Below are positions 9,235 to 18,570 of a stretch of 60,958 bases of DNA, piece by piece. The DNA is from Candidatus Eisenbergiella stercoravium (GTDB taxonomy: Bacteria; Bacillota; Clostridia; Lachnospirales; Lachnospiraceae). The DNA is taken from assembly GCA_019113175.1 (NCBI GenBank), contig DXHY01000032.1, forward strand, positions 1 through 60,958. Reading direction: 5' to 3'. A program made the translations under genes and the position numbers. Positions within the stretch are counted from its first letter, which is position 1, and each line of letters begins with the position of its first letter. The notes beneath the pieces are model-generated. The model made no database searches and had not been told where the DNA came from. It worked only from the letters and a program-made list of their open reading frames with translations.

Positions 9235-9387
9235 TCACTTTTCCACAATTCTGATAAACTCCTCGTCACAGGCAATGCAGGCACAGCGAACTGTGCTGCG
9301 CAGGGAATCCTCACTATTATAATTGAGGGGTGCGCCCATTCCCTTATGAATTTCTTCTATTGTTGAGGCAACCGCGTTCTCATCCAT
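9235..9387 (-). CDS. Small ORF of unknown function, possibly a remnant
   Basis: A 50-codon frame (starting MDENAVASTIEE) runs up to the stop just before the bidirectional terminator. It contains a CACIAC cysteine motif. The frame stays open upstream into the end of the next gene, so the start is uncertain and there is no good ribosome binding site. I do not recognise a family. It could be the tail of a deleted gene or a real small protein made with the upstream gene. Confidence 0.25.
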   Translation of the reverse strand: MDENAVASTIEEIHKGMGAPLNYNSEDSLRSTVRCACIACDEEFIRIVEK

Positions 9388-9440
9388 ATTCAGCTTTTCC
9401 GGTGCCCGCTTCCACCGTATTAAACAGCATCCCTGCCGCC

Positions 9441-12044
9441 TCAGCCCTCCCCGTCCTTCACCCCGCAGGCCGCATGGGAGCCCGGCGCGTCCATCCACAG
9501 ATATACCTCCATCCCGGCAAGGTCATACACGGAAATCATGGAGGACAGCCCTTCTTCCTGAGGACAGATTTTGGCAAACAGATCCGGACAGTCCGCAAAG
9601 CAGTCCCGGTGGTAGCAGATTTCCTTCCGGTCCGCATAAATGGCCGCATAGAAAATATCCGCTTCCACCAGATCCTGGAACATATGGCTTCCGAAGCTCA
9701 GCTCGGGCATGTATCCGGCCCGGTCGTCGGATACCTCGCAGATGCCGCAGTAGCCGGAAAGCTCGGCGAATGCCGCGGGAATGCCCAGCTCCGGAGAGGA
9801 GGTGCCGATCCGGCCGGGAACCGCAAGGAGGACGTTCTTCTTTTCCGGCTGTGAGAGGAAATACCGGTTGATCCGGCCGATCACGCCCGCCACCTCGGAT
9901 TTTCTCGCATAAGGATATTCATAATATTCCTTCGGATCCACCAGAACCAGAGCGTCCAGCTTTCTGCAGGAGGATCTGCCCATGCAGGTGTCGTAAATGT
10001 CAAAAAAGGTCCGCTCCGCCTTCAGCGCCGGAATCCGTACCGCCTCCCGGTTCTGTCCCACATAGAGCGGCCTGCACTGGAGAAGATTCACCAGAAAATC
10101 CCCGTTTTCCCCGCAGTTTACGGTATATTCGATGTCCACCGGATTTTCATAGACCCGCTGCAGGGTGGCAAGAAGCTTTTTCATCAGTCCGGTGAACGCT
10201 TCGTTTTCCAGCAGGCGCTGACAGCTGATAAACCAGATCTGTCTTGGCCTTCCCATGTCGTAAAGCCGCTGCTCCGCCTCGTAATCATGCTCCAGAAGAA
10301 GGTTTTTCAGCCACCGGGGCAGGACGGGCAGCACCGCGTCCAGCTCCTTTTCACAGAGCGCGTTTTCTTCCAGATCCAGCACATCCAGCTTATGCTGGGA
10401 AAAACGGTGCTTCTCCGCCACGTTTTTCGTCATGGTGACGGCGGGACGGTCCAGGTTCACCAGCCTGGGATAATCGTTCTGGGTCCGGTCCACCGCCTTC
10501 GTTCCAAGCCCCATCACAAGGCGCAGCATGCCCGCGTCCGGATCGATGTCCCGCCGCCACTGGTAGGTGCTGTAGCTGTAGCCCACACCGGCGGCGCAGG
10601 GCATGTAGAGCTTTCCGTAATAGGAGCCGGAGACCCGCTGCACCAGAATGGCCATCTGCTCATCCTTCTTCTCCAGCCCTCTCTGTCTGCGGTATTCCAG
10701 AGCCGACGGGTCCATGGTGCTGGCATAGACCTGACGCACCGCGTTTTCAAAGGCCGCAAGCCGTTCCTCCGGGGTTCCCCGGTTGGCGCAGAACACCGAT
10801 TCATATTTGCCCGCGAAGGCATTCCCGAACCCGTCCTCGAGAAAGCTGGAGGAACGGACGATGATGGGCGTCTGGCCGAAATACTCCAGCATGGAGACGA
10901 ACTGCTCCCGAATGTTGGAGGGGAATGCGCCGGAAAGCAGCCCTTCCCGGAGTTTCTCCGCCCTGGAAAAATATCCCTCCTTTGTCCGCTGCGCGATGCG
11001 AAGTCCCCACAGATCGTTTGCCACGATATAGGTATAGAACACGTCTGAGCCGATATAGAAGGAATCGTGGGGCTCGCAGCGATGCTTTTCCTCCGAAAGC
11101 TCCTTCTCCGCGATTTTTCTGGCGAGCAGCATGCCGCAGGCCTTTCCGCCGATGGCGCCGCTTCCGATCATCCTGTCCCGCAGGGCAAAATAATCCGCCG
11201 GGCCAAAATACTTCCGGATCAGCTGCTGCATGCGCCCGTCCTTTGTCATCGTACTCTCGATGATCTGCGCCTGGGTCTCCTCCGGGAAGCTTCCCGCCGC
11301 ATACTGCAGCCTGGCAAGGGCAAAAAAGCGGTCATAGCTGTCCGTGTTCAGATCCTGCAGCGTGGCCTCCTTCTCCTGCCGGAGCGCATAATAGCGGCCG
11401 ATGCCAAGCCCGTCCTTCACCACCTCAAACCGCCCCTTTCCCTCCGTTCCTTCCACCCATACGTGGGGCAGGAACATGTCGGGAAGATACCTGTTCCACA
11501 CCTTTAAAGGATGCAGGTACAGCTGTCCTCCATCCCCGTACACGTCCAGGAAAAGCTGAGTGGTTTCCCGGATCCGCGCCGTGGCGTCAAAGGAATGCCG
11601 CCCTCTGATCAGCGGAAAAAAGGCCACCGTATCCAGCTGAAACAGATAGGGGCAGGTCACCCGGAAGAAATTTCCCATCATCAGATCCGTATACCAGGCG
11701 GACTGCAGCTCGGAAAGACAGTCGAACACATAAAAGGCGTCCTTCCCTTCCTCCGTAATTCTCTCATGGATCGCCACCGTGAAGGCCTCAAAGCCCAGCT
11801 CCGGCTGAAATTCGCAGATTTTTACCCCTTCCCATTCCTCCGTCAGCACGGGCTCATGCTGGGCGAACCGGATGTAGATCAGGTTTCTCCCATCCTCTAT
11901 GGCCTGACGCGCGAACGCGCGCGCAAAAAAGAAATATTCCTCCAGAGCGGAGACCTGAAACACCACGTTGTCTCCCAGCCGGATATAATCCAACAGCTCA
12001 TCCATACCGCCGATTCCGCTCTTTACCTTATCAAAGGCCGCCAC
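9441..12044 (-). CDS. KaiC/RecA-like domain fused to a PEP-synthase-type ATP-binding domain
   Basis: This 867-residue protein has two recognisable parts. Residues 1 to about 200 look like a KaiC/RadA-type RecA fold (opening KSGIGGMDELLDYIRLGD), but the P-loop is missing. Residues from about 290 match the ATP-grasp half of PEP synthase/pyruvate phosphate dikinase: GAIGGKACGM, IIVRSSSFLEDGFGNAFAGKYES-type loop, MAILVQRVSG and, near residue 650, DIEYTVN followed by LLQCRPL. The phosphohistidine and TIM-barrel domains of PPDK are absent; the last 200 residues are unassigned. The start is GTG (12042-12044) after AAAGAGAGG. The reaction is not predictable; ATP-dependent phosphotransfer is an inference. 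Confidence 0.75.
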   Translation of the reverse strand: MAAFDKVKSGIGGMDELLDYIRLGDNVVFQVSALEEYFFFARAFARQAIEDGRNLIYIRFAQHEPVLTEEWEGVKICEFQPELGFEAFTVAIHERITEEGKDAFYVFDCLSELQSAWYTDLMMGNFFRVTCPYLFQLDTVAFFPLIRGRHSFDATARIRETTQLFLDVYGDGGQLYLHPLKVWNRYLPDMFLPHVWVEGTEGKGRFEVVKDGLGIGRYYALRQEKEATLQDLNTDSYDRFFALARLQYAAGSFPEETQAQIIESTMTKDGRMQQLIRKYFGPADYFALRDRMIGSGAIGGKACGMLLARKIAEKELSEEKHRCEPHDSFYIGSDVFYTYIVANDLWGLRIAQRTKEGYFSRAEKLREGLLSGAFPSNIREQFVSMLEYFGQTPIIVRSSSFLEDGFGNAFAGKYESVFCANRGTPEERLAAFENAVRQVYASTMDPSALEYRRQRGLEKKDEQMAILVQRVSGSYYGKLYMPCAAGVGYSYSTYQWRRDIDPDAGMLRLVMGLGTKAVDRTQNDYPRLVNLDRPAVTMTKNVAEKHRFSQHKLDVLDLEENALCEKELDAVLPVLPRWLKNLLLEHDYEAEQRLYDMGRPRQIWFISCQRLLENEAFTGLMKKLLATLQRVYENPVDIEYTVNCGENGDFLVNLLQCRPLYVGQNREAVRIPALKAERTFFDIYDTCMGRSSCRKLDALVLVDPKEYYEYPYARKSEVAGVIGRINRYFLSQPEKKNVLLAVPGRIGTSSPELGIPAAFAELSGYCGICEVSDDRAGYMPELSFGSHMFQDLVEADIFYAAIYADRKEICYHRDCFADCPDLFAKICPQEEGLSSMISVYDLAGMEVYLWMDAPGSHAACGVKDGEG

Positions 12045-12099
12045 TTAAACCTCTCTTTCCGCCGCCGAAAGCGGCATTCCATTCCTGTTCCTTTCCACG

Positions 12100-12142
12100 A
12101 AAAAAGACGCAGAAAATCCACTCATCGGACTCCTGCGTCTTC
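12100..12142 (-). terminator. Terminator of the Phn/nucleotidase operon
   Basis: On the minus strand AGACGCAG pairs with CTGCGTCT, closed by an inner loop, and is followed by TTTTTT. It lies about 90 bp after the nucleotidase stop. Confidence 0.85.
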
Positions 12143-12227
12143 TATATTATTGTAATCGGACGTGTGCGGACTGTCAAGGAAAAGGCTGCGCCGACATGCA
12201 TCATCGGCCACAGCCCATGCTGTACAT

Positions 12228-13748
12228 TTACCATATAATATCCATATTTACATTATGAGGAAAACGGATTGGACTATTGGCTTTAATATAGCGGGCTGTA
12301 AGATCGGGCATTTCTACGTTCCCGCGCCAGAGCACCGGACATTTACGGAAGAATTCATATCCTCCGGTACCTGTGGCCCTGTAGTTACTGGTGCAAAGTC
12401 TGAATGGTCCTTTTCCCAGAGGGGAGCCGTCCAATCTTGACAGATGTATTACCCTGCTTCCAACTGGCCGGCGCAAATCAAACGTATATGACAGTCCGGC
12501 ATAGAAGTCATAGTTATAATGCTCTACCTTTGGAAACAGAAAAGTTTCTGAAATCTGAGGTACACCATCAACCAGTAAAAAATAGGAAGCACACCGTTCT
12601 AATGCCTGCCGCAGAATTTCCTCTGTTACCTCCAGCACTACCAGAGTATTGGCAAAGAGATATGCCGCCGTTACGCCGCGCATTGTGACAGGAGAAGAAA
12701 GTCCTGTTGGATTGTTTCCGAGACTGGTGCATGAAAACTCTGCACCAGATTCTATTAACTGTACCTGATTAAATAATTCTGCCAGCTGACTGCCCTTCAG
12801 CGCTGCTTCCAGTTTGTCTTCCGGCGGGATAGATTGCGTCAGTATTCCTATGGGTTGATCAAGCCATTCCTGAACTGCTGTTTCCAGGGGAAGCAAACTA
12901 CAGTAAGGCTCCTCCCTGTGTTTTTCACCAACCGGTATCAGATCTGATCGGAACCGACATCTGCCGTTTTCCCATATCCCCCGAATACTGAGAAAATGTC
13001 CGGCATTGGCCGGAGGTTGAGCAGCATAGGTTCCGTGCAGTTCCACGCCTTCCACGACCATATGCTGATGTCCTGTAAGAAGCACATCAAAATCCAGTTC
13101 GCGCGCAATTCTGCATGCAATATTTTCTCCGCTGTCAGAAAGAAGCCGTCCTGTTTCTATGTCTTCTTCGAATCCACTGTGGCAGATGCAGATACTCACA
13201 TCGCAAAAGGGAGCAAAATCTGAAATAGCCTTCTGCGCCGCCGAAAAAGCGTCAGTGATACAAAGGCGGTCCAAGTTTTGCGGATCTTCCCAGACATTTA
13301 CATAATCCGTTACCACACCTGTAATCCCAATACGCAGGCCATTGGCGAGAGTATGTATTTTCCACGGACAGATGGGCAATTTACCATCGATATCTGTTAC
13401 ATTTGCGCACAAACAGACCCCATCCATCTCATTCAGGAACTCGCTCAGGATTTCATATCCAAAGTTAAAATCATGGTTCCCCAATGTAAAATAATCCAGT
13501 TTCAAAGCATTGAACGCAGCTGCCACAGGGTGTTTATATCCTTCTTCCCTATGTGCAAGATAATACTGTACAATCGGCGTCCCCTGCAAGGAATCTCCCC
13601 CGTCGATTATCAGGGTATCTCCGTCCTTTTCAACCTGGTAAGCCATATTCAAAAGTCCTGCTTTTTCCTTGCTATCAGAAGCATAGTCCACTGGGAAAAT
13701 ATGACCATGGGTATCTGAAGTATAATATATATGAAATGATCTGTTCAT
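12228..13748 (-). CDS. 5'-nucleotidase / 2',3'-cyclic phosphodiesterase family hydrolase, cytoplasmic
   Basis: This 506-residue protein has the UshA-type two-domain plan. The metallophosphoesterase domain shows every metal motif in order: SDTHGHIFP, GGDSLQGTP, GNHDFNFGY, CHSGFE and TGHQHMVV. The C-terminal domain (about residues 300-506) contains ATGTGGYEFF, the nucleotide-binding type region. Relatives are usually exported, but this start (ATG after GGGGG, three bases past the permease stop) gives no signal peptide. It is the last gene of a LacI-PhnDCEE operon. The inference is that a phosphoester, perhaps a nucleotide or cyclic phosphate, is imported whole and hydrolysed inside. Confidence 0.85.
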   Translation of the reverse strand: MNRSFHIYYTSDTHGHIFPVDYASDSKEKAGLLNMAYQVEKDGDTLIIDGGDSLQGTPIVQYYLAHREEGYKHPVAAAFNALKLDYFTLGNHDFNFGYEILSEFLNEMDGVCLCANVTDIDGKLPICPWKIHTLANGLRIGITGVVTDYVNVWEDPQNLDRLCITDAFSAAQKAISDFAPFCDVSICICHSGFEEDIETGRLLSDSGENIACRIARELDFDVLLTGHQHMVVEGVELHGTYAAQPPANAGHFLSIRGIWENGRCRFRSDLIPVGEKHREEPYCSLLPLETAVQEWLDQPIGILTQSIPPEDKLEAALKGSQLAELFNQVQLIESGAEFSCTSLGNNPTGLSSPVTMRGVTAAYLFANTLVVLEVTEEILRQALERCASYFLLVDGVPQISETFLFPKVEHYNYDFYAGLSYTFDLRRPVGSRVIHLSRLDGSPLGKGPFRLCTSNYRATGTGGYEFFRKCPVLWRGNVEMPDLTARYIKANSPIRFPHNVNMDIIW

Positions 13749-13750
13749 TC

Positions 13751-14560
13751 TTACCCCCTGGCGAGTTTCACACGAATTTTGGTAGAGATCCACTCCACGA
13801 TAAGCACTAATATAATAAGCCCTGCCAGAATAGCTCCCGCTTCTTCCCAACGATATGCATTCATTGCAAAAATGAGCGGAGCGCCAATACCTCCGGCTCC
13901 CACGAGGCCCAGAACAGTCGCATCCCGTAAATTTATATCAAAGCGATAAATTGCCGTAGAAGCGAAATTTGGCATTAACTGAGGTACAATGCCATAACGT
14001 ATTTTCTGCCATGCAGAGCATCCCGCCGCATCCAGAGCTTCAAGGACCCGCACATCCAGATCTTCAATTGCTTCAATATACATTTTACTGACCATACCAA
14101 CAGAGCACAGTGACATGGTCAGAAGACCTGCAAACGCACCAGGACCGGTAACCCGGATAAACATGAGTCCATAAACAAAAGCAGGCACTGTACGCACTGC
14201 CATGATAATGATACGTCCAAGAAAAGCGACCGGCTTCGGAGTTAAGTTAGATGCCGAGAGAAAGGCTAACGGAATGGAAATGACCGCGCCGACAATTGTA
14301 CCAAGGAAAGCGATACAGATCGTTTCCAGCAAAAGATATGGTACTCCCTGAACAGTCAGATTAAACAAAAGATCGGTGTCCGGATGGAAAATACCCGCCA
14401 GAATATTCCAGGCAATAACCGTGCCGCTCTGTGTAGTTCCTGCCGTTTCAACCGCAGATCCGCTCCAGACCAGCAGGGCAACAACAATAACAGCCACAGA
14501 AAGCTCAAACAGCCAGCGCCGCGGCCGCTTTTCATATGCCTCTTCAATGCGTTTATCCAT
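13751..14560 (-). CDS. phnE: Phosphonate-type ABC transporter permease (second copy)
   Basis: This 269-residue protein has about six membrane segments and a PhnE-type permease core: ISIPLAFLSASNL, TVPAFVYGLMF and, near the C-terminus, GLVGAGGIGAPLIFAMN, part of the EAA-like coupling region. A helical, charged N-terminus precedes the first segment. The start at 14560 was chosen for its AAGGAGG six bases upstream; a longer frame starting at 14596 would overlap the preceding gene. It pairs with the adjacent PhnE as the translocation channel. Confidence 0.9.
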   Translation of the reverse strand: MDKRIEEAYEKRPRRWLFELSVAVIVVALLVWSGSAVETAGTTQSGTVIAWNILAGIFHPDTDLLFNLTVQGVPYLLLETICIAFLGTIVGAVISIPLAFLSASNLTPKPVAFLGRIIIMAVRTVPAFVYGLMFIRVTGPGAFAGLLTMSLCSVGMVSKMYIEAIEDLDVRVLEALDAAGCSAWQKIRYGIVPQLMPNFASTAIYRFDINLRDATVLGLVGAGGIGAPLIFAMNAYRWEEAGAILAGLIILVLIVEWISTKIRVKLARG

Positions 14561-14570
14561 AGCTGCCTCC

Positions 14571-15392
14571 TTATACCAGCCGTTTCCGAATAGCACGGCT
14601 TACAGTTTCAATAATAAATACAGTGAAAAACAGTGCAAGCAGGATCATTCCAACGCTGTCATATTCCCGCCATCCAATCTTCTCATTCAGAATCAGCCCA
14701 AGCCCTCCGGCTCCCACATACCCGAGAATGGAAGCATATCGGACATTTCCCTCAAAACAGAAAAGACAATTGGACAAATAGGAAGGAAGCACCTGAGGTA
14801 TGACAGCACTGATGAATGCCCGTACTTTTGTAGCTCCCATGGCCTCCATTGCTTCAAAGCCTCCCATATCCACCGTTTCAATTTCTTCATAAAGAATTTT
14901 CCCAATGTAGGCAAAGGTAAATACTGCAATCGCCGTGGTTCCTGCCAGAGTGCCTAGTCCAAAAATATAGGTGGCAATCAAAGCACAGACCAGTGTGGGC
15001 AGCGTGCGGATTATACTCAGAAGCAGACGCATCAACGACACAATGATCCGACTGTGGATGATATTGGTTGACGCCATCATGGCAAAGGGCACAACTAAAA
15101 CGGAGCCAATAAAGGAGCCCAGCAGTGACATTTTTATGGTATCAAACAAAGGTGCCCAAATCTGGGGCATATACCCCCAGTCCGGTGGGAACATTTCCTT
15201 CAGTATTACAAAAAACTCATTGATCCGGCTGATCAGAACTCTCATATCGAAACCGGTCACTTCAACAGAAAGTGCTGTCATGGCAAGCAAAACCGCCGCA
15301 GCAAGAGGCGCCCTTGATCTTGGCTTAGCCGCCTGATTTCCATTCGGGAGAGTAAGAACTCTGGGCGGAAATACTTTATCATATATACTCAT
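14571..15392 (-). CDS. phnE: Phosphonate-type ABC transporter permease (first copy)
   Basis: This 273-residue PhnE-family permease shares the motifs of its neighbour: VVPFAMMASTNI, TLPTLVCALIATYIFG and YVGAGGLGLILNEKIGW near the end. It overlaps the ATPase stop by four bases (ATGA). Two different permeases side by side are usual for PhnCDEE systems and point to a heterodimeric channel. Confidence 0.9.
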   Translation of the reverse strand: MSIYDKVFPPRVLTLPNGNQAAKPRSRAPLAAAVLLAMTALSVEVTGFDMRVLISRINEFFVILKEMFPPDWGYMPQIWAPLFDTIKMSLLGSFIGSVLVVPFAMMASTNIIHSRIIVSLMRLLLSIIRTLPTLVCALIATYIFGLGTLAGTTAIAVFTFAYIGKILYEEIETVDMGGFEAMEAMGATKVRAFISAVIPQVLPSYLSNCLFCFEGNVRYASILGYVGAGGLGLILNEKIGWREYDSVGMILLALFFTVFIIETVSRAIRKRLV

Positions 15393-16141
15393 GCCAACGC
15401 CTCCTGTTTTCCCTGGTAGATAGCATTCAATACGTCCTGATCTACCTGAGACGCCGGGCCGTCATAGACAATCTCTCCCGCGCGGATTCCTACCACCCTG
15501 CTTGCATATTGCAGGGCGAGTTCCACATGATGAATATTGATCAGGACGGTTATATGCATTTCACGGTTAATCCGCTGAAAGTCATCCATCACCTGCTTTG
15601 CCGTCACCGGATCCAAAGAAGCTACCGGCTCATCTGCGAGAATAATCTGTGGATTCTGCGCTAAAGTCCTTGCCAGTGCAACACGCTGCTGCTGGCCTCC
15701 GGACAGCTGATCTGCACGGACAAACGCTTTATCCAGAATTCCCATCTGATCGAGGGATTCCAGAGCTTTCATTTTTTCTTCTTTTGTAAAGATTCCAAGC
15801 GCAGCGCGCCACCACGGCAGATCGGGAACAAAAGCCGTAAGAACATTTTTAATGACTGTGGTTCTGGCAATCAGATTAAATGACTGAAAGATCATTCCTA
15901 TCTTCCGCCGGAACTGGCGCAGGCTTTTGCCCTGAAGGGTCATCACATCAGTGCCATCTACTGTAAGCTTTCCCTGGCTGATATCGTGCATTCGGTTTAT
16001 GGTTCGTATCAGGGTTGACTTTCCTGCTCCTGACAGACCAATAATCGCCACGAATTCCCCCTGCTCAATGCCGAGGTTGATATTTTTCAGGGCTTCGTAG
16101 CCATTAGGATATTTTTTCCCAACTTCCTTGAATTCAATCAT
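15389..16141 (-). CDS. phnC: Phosphonate-type ABC transporter ATP-binding protein
   Basis: This 250-residue ATPase has Walker A GLSGAGKST, Q-loop IFQSFNL, signature LSGGQQQRVALART, Walker B IILADEPVASLDP and the switch His in INIHH. The insertion with LPWWRAALGIFTKEEK between Q-loop and signature is typical of PhnC. It lies between the binding protein and the permeases and drives import. Confidence 0.93.
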   Translation of the reverse strand: MIEFKEVGKKYPNGYEALKNINLGIEQGEFVAIIGLSGAGKSTLIRTINRMHDISQGKLTVDGTDVMTLQGKSLRQFRRKIGMIFQSFNLIARTTVIKNVLTAFVPDLPWWRAALGIFTKEEKMKALESLDQMGILDKAFVRADQLSGGQQQRVALARTLAQNPQIILADEPVASLDPVTAKQVMDDFQRINREMHITVLINIHHVELALQYASRVVGIRAGEIVYDGPASQVDQDVLNAIYQGKQEALA

Positions 16142-16218
16142 AATATTCTTCTCCCATCCAAAAGAGGGAGGAAAGCCGCAGCCTTCTTCCCTCTGTTTGA
16201 GTTCATTATTATCCTGGC

Positions 16219-17361
16219 TTATCCCTCACTGTTCAAAGACTGAATCATCTCCTGTGCAGCGCGCTCGGAATCATAGTCAGAGGATTCGGCCGGGAGATAG
16301 CCATTGTGGCTGTAAATAGCAATAACCTCTTTTCCTTCTTCTGTATTGCCAATATTTATAAAGGCTTCAGATAATGCAGACTTAAATGCATCATCCATAA
16401 TGGGAGATGTTTTGCTTACGCTGATAGTATCATTGTAGATGGCGGGAGTAACACCCACTACTGCCGTATCATCCCATATGCTGTTAGTCATTCCGTATTC
16501 AGTCGTCCACTCATCTTCATAATCGCGGCGGGCATCAGCATAAGTGCAGACAATATCAACCTGACCGGATGCCAGCCGTGCGAATGCACTGCCATAAGAA
16601 TCAGACTGGACGGCGTGCGGCAGATCCGTTATATTCATTTCATAATTTTCCTGAAGCCAGAGAGAAGGATAGATATATCCGGCAGGGGAAGAAGAATTCG
16701 CCACGCTCCAGTTTGCGCTGCTCACATCTTCCCAGGTAAGAGCTTCTCCGGCATTTACTTTTGCAGCCAGTTCCTTTCCTTTTTCAGAGGGACCTGCGAT
16801 CAGTAAGGCACGATAGCTCGTAACCTGTTCGGTAGTGGGTTCCGTCGGCGCGTTATCATTCCAGTCCTTTGGATTGTCCGAATCGATAGACAGCCCGTCA
16901 CGGGTAGCAGTTAACAGAACGTCACATCCATCATCATAAAGCACATAGGTTCCTCCGGGTATTAAGCCAACATCGGCAGTTCCGGCAGAAAGCGCTTCTC
17001 CTACAGCTTCATAGCTGGTTCCTACCGTGATATCCACTTCACCCACTTCATACCCCAGCTTTGCCAGTTCATCTGTCAGCATCTGCTTCAGGGGTTCTGT
17101 AGCCGTAATGATTTCCTCTGGCTCCCGTGAAGGAACAAATGCTATCCTCAGTGTATCAATCTTAGTGGAAGCAACTTCTTCCTCACTGGTGGCCGGAGCG
17201 GATGAACCCTCTTCAGAAGATTCAACTGTTGCTTCAGCAGCCGATTCAACTGTTGTTTCAACAGAAGCAGAAGCATTATCACTTCCCGCTCCCCCAGAAC
17301 ATCCAGCCAGCATCCCAATGCAGAGAGCACCAGCCAACAGTAAAGAAACCGTCTTTTTCAT
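16219..17361 (-). CDS. phnD: PhnD-type periplasmic (lipo)protein binding a phosphorylated ligand
   Basis: This 380-residue lipoprotein has a lysine-rich signal peptide, a lipobox ending LAGC at about residue 20, and an Ala/Ser/Glu-rich linker of about 45 residues. The binding domain then starts with IDTLRIAFVPSREPEE. The motifs VGTSYEAVGEALSAGTADVGLIPGGTY and YIYPSLWL match the PhnD family, whose pocket binds phosphonate, phosphite or phosphate-ester groups. It is the first transporter gene after the LacI regulator. The ligand is not fixed by sequence, and no C-P lyase or phosphonatase genes are in the window. Confidence 0.88.
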   Translation of the reverse strand: MKKTVSLLLAGALCIGMLAGCSGGAGSDNASASVETTVESAAEATVESSEEGSSAPATSEEEVASTKIDTLRIAFVPSREPEEIITATEPLKQMLTDELAKLGYEVGEVDITVGTSYEAVGEALSAGTADVGLIPGGTYVLYDDGCDVLLTATRDGLSIDSDNPKDWNDNAPTEPTTEQVTSYRALLIAGPSEKGKELAAKVNAGEALTWEDVSSANWSVANSSSPAGYIYPSLWLQENYEMNITDLPHAVQSDSYGSAFARLASGQVDIVCTYADARRDYEDEWTTEYGMTNSIWDDTAVVGVTPAIYNDTISVSKTSPIMDDAFKSALSEAFINIGNTEEGKEVIAIYSHNGYLPAESSDYDSERAAQEMIQSLNSEG

Positions 17362-17440
17362 TTTAGAATTTCCTCCTTGCTTGTCGTTTGTATGAGTCAG
17401 TATCTATTTTGTAAGAGGATATTTCCTCCTGCAAACAATA

Positions 17441-18418
17441 TCACGCGGTATCACCGATTTTCAGCTGAGGCGGCACCATTACAGTAACCGGCTGCGTACG
17501 CCGCTGGCTGATCCGGCCAAAGAGCAGTTCCAGCGCATTTTCCCATACATAATCGGGATACATTTCCAGACAAGTGCCAGTGGGCCATTTACTTTCCAGT
17601 GTTTGAATATCCTGATAGATAATAACCGCCACATCCTTCGGGATCCGAACCCCCAGTTCCCTGAAAGCGTCAAGAACGCCTTCCGCAACCTCATCGCTGC
17701 CCAGCAGCATGGCCTCAGCCAGGGTATGTTCCTCCACCGCTTTTTTTGCCAGACAATAACCACTCTCCCGGCTGATCTCTCCAACATGGAAGGTACGGGG
17801 ATCATACTGGCCGCGCTCCTGCAGAATTTTTTTAATGGCTGCCAGTCGATGAGTACCGATGGAACCATTCTGGCCATTATATATCCCGCCAATATAGCCA
17901 AGTCCTGTATATCGCTTCTGATCTAGCAGATATGAGACAACCTGTTTCTGTCCCTGGTCAAAATCTATCTGAACCTGATCAAACTCATAATTATTCTGAT
18001 TGGAATTGACAAATACGATGGCGTAGGAAAGTGACCGCAGAAAATCAATTTCCTGACTGGTAAAGATACCAAAGGCAATGATTCCGTCTACCTTCTGTAC
18101 CTCTCCGAAGGCCAGGCGCACAAAACTGACTTCATAGCGGTCAGTCATCATCTGCACCAGGCACGACATGGATGAAAGACGTATATTATGCCGGTCGGGT
18201 CTCACTATTCTCCAGTCTGCTACACCAATGATAAGATGTCTCTTATTTTCCGCCTCCCTGCGCTGACGTGGCGAAACATATCCGAGACTATGCGCTGCGC
18301 GGAATATTCTGGTACGAACCTCTGGGCTGACAGAAATATTGCTATCCTTATTTAATACTCGTGATACCGCAGCCACAGATACCTGAGCTGCCTGTGCGAC
18401 ATCCTTAATAGTTGCCAT
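17441..18418 (-). CDS. LacI-family regulator of the Phn-type operon
   Basis: This 325-residue protein has an N-terminal helix-turn-helix and hinge (TIKDVAQAAQVSVAAVSRVLN) and a periplasmic-binding-protein-like effector domain. It lies 79 bp upstream of phnD in the same direction and could be co-transcribed with it. Control of a PhnDCEE system by LacI rather than by the phosphate-starvation regulon is unusual. It suggests that the trigger is a carbon- or nucleoside-containing ligand. The consensus promoter at 18445-18472 and the dyad at 18488-18508 are its likely control region. Confidence 0.9.
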   Translation of the reverse strand: MATIKDVAQAAQVSVAAVSRVLNKDSNISVSPEVRTRIFRAAHSLGYVSPRQRREAENKRHLIIGVADWRIVRPDRHNIRLSSMSCLVQMMTDRYEVSFVRLAFGEVQKVDGIIAFGIFTSQEIDFLRSLSYAIVFVNSNQNNYEFDQVQIDFDQGQKQVVSYLLDQKRYTGLGYIGGIYNGQNGSIGTHRLAAIKKILQERGQYDPRTFHVGEISRESGYCLAKKAVEEHTLAEAMLLGSDEVAEGVLDAFRELGVRIPKDVAVIIYQDIQTLESKWPTGTCLEMYPDYVWENALELLFGRISQRRTQPVTVMVPPQLKIGDTA

Positions 18419-18444
18419 ATGATCCTCCTGTATTTCTGGTTCCC

Positions 18445-18472
18445 ATTATATCTGCCATCAAATGGAAGTCAA
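18445..18472 (-). promoter_or_regulatory. Promoter of the LacI-Phn operon
   Basis: On the minus strand TTGACT and TATAAT are separated by 16 bases, about 26 bp before the LacI start codon; the ribosome binding site is AGGAGG. Confidence 0.8.
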
Positions 18473-18487
18473 TATACTTTACTAAAA

Positions 18488-18508
18488 TTTTACTAAATAA
18501 TTAAGTAA
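18488..18508. promoter_or_regulatory. Candidate regulator-binding dyad upstream of the LacI promoter
   Basis: TTTACT-(9 bases)-AGTAAA forms a perfect 6-bp dyad, and a further direct copy of TTTACTAAA begins at 18478. It lies just upstream of the -35 element. It may be an operator for the LacI protein or an activator site; the AT-rich composition keeps confidence low. Confidence 0.4.
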
Positions 18509-18570
18509 AACACATTTTGACTCATAATCGAGCCGTCAACAAAATCCTGTGGAAGAAATCCGTCCGGTCT

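Noticed and set aside
12228-17361. Phosphonate degradation (C-P lyase) operon
   Set aside because: Only the importer genes are of phn type; no phnGHIJKLM, phnX/phnW or phosphite dehydrogenase is present, so phosphonate breakdown is not supported.
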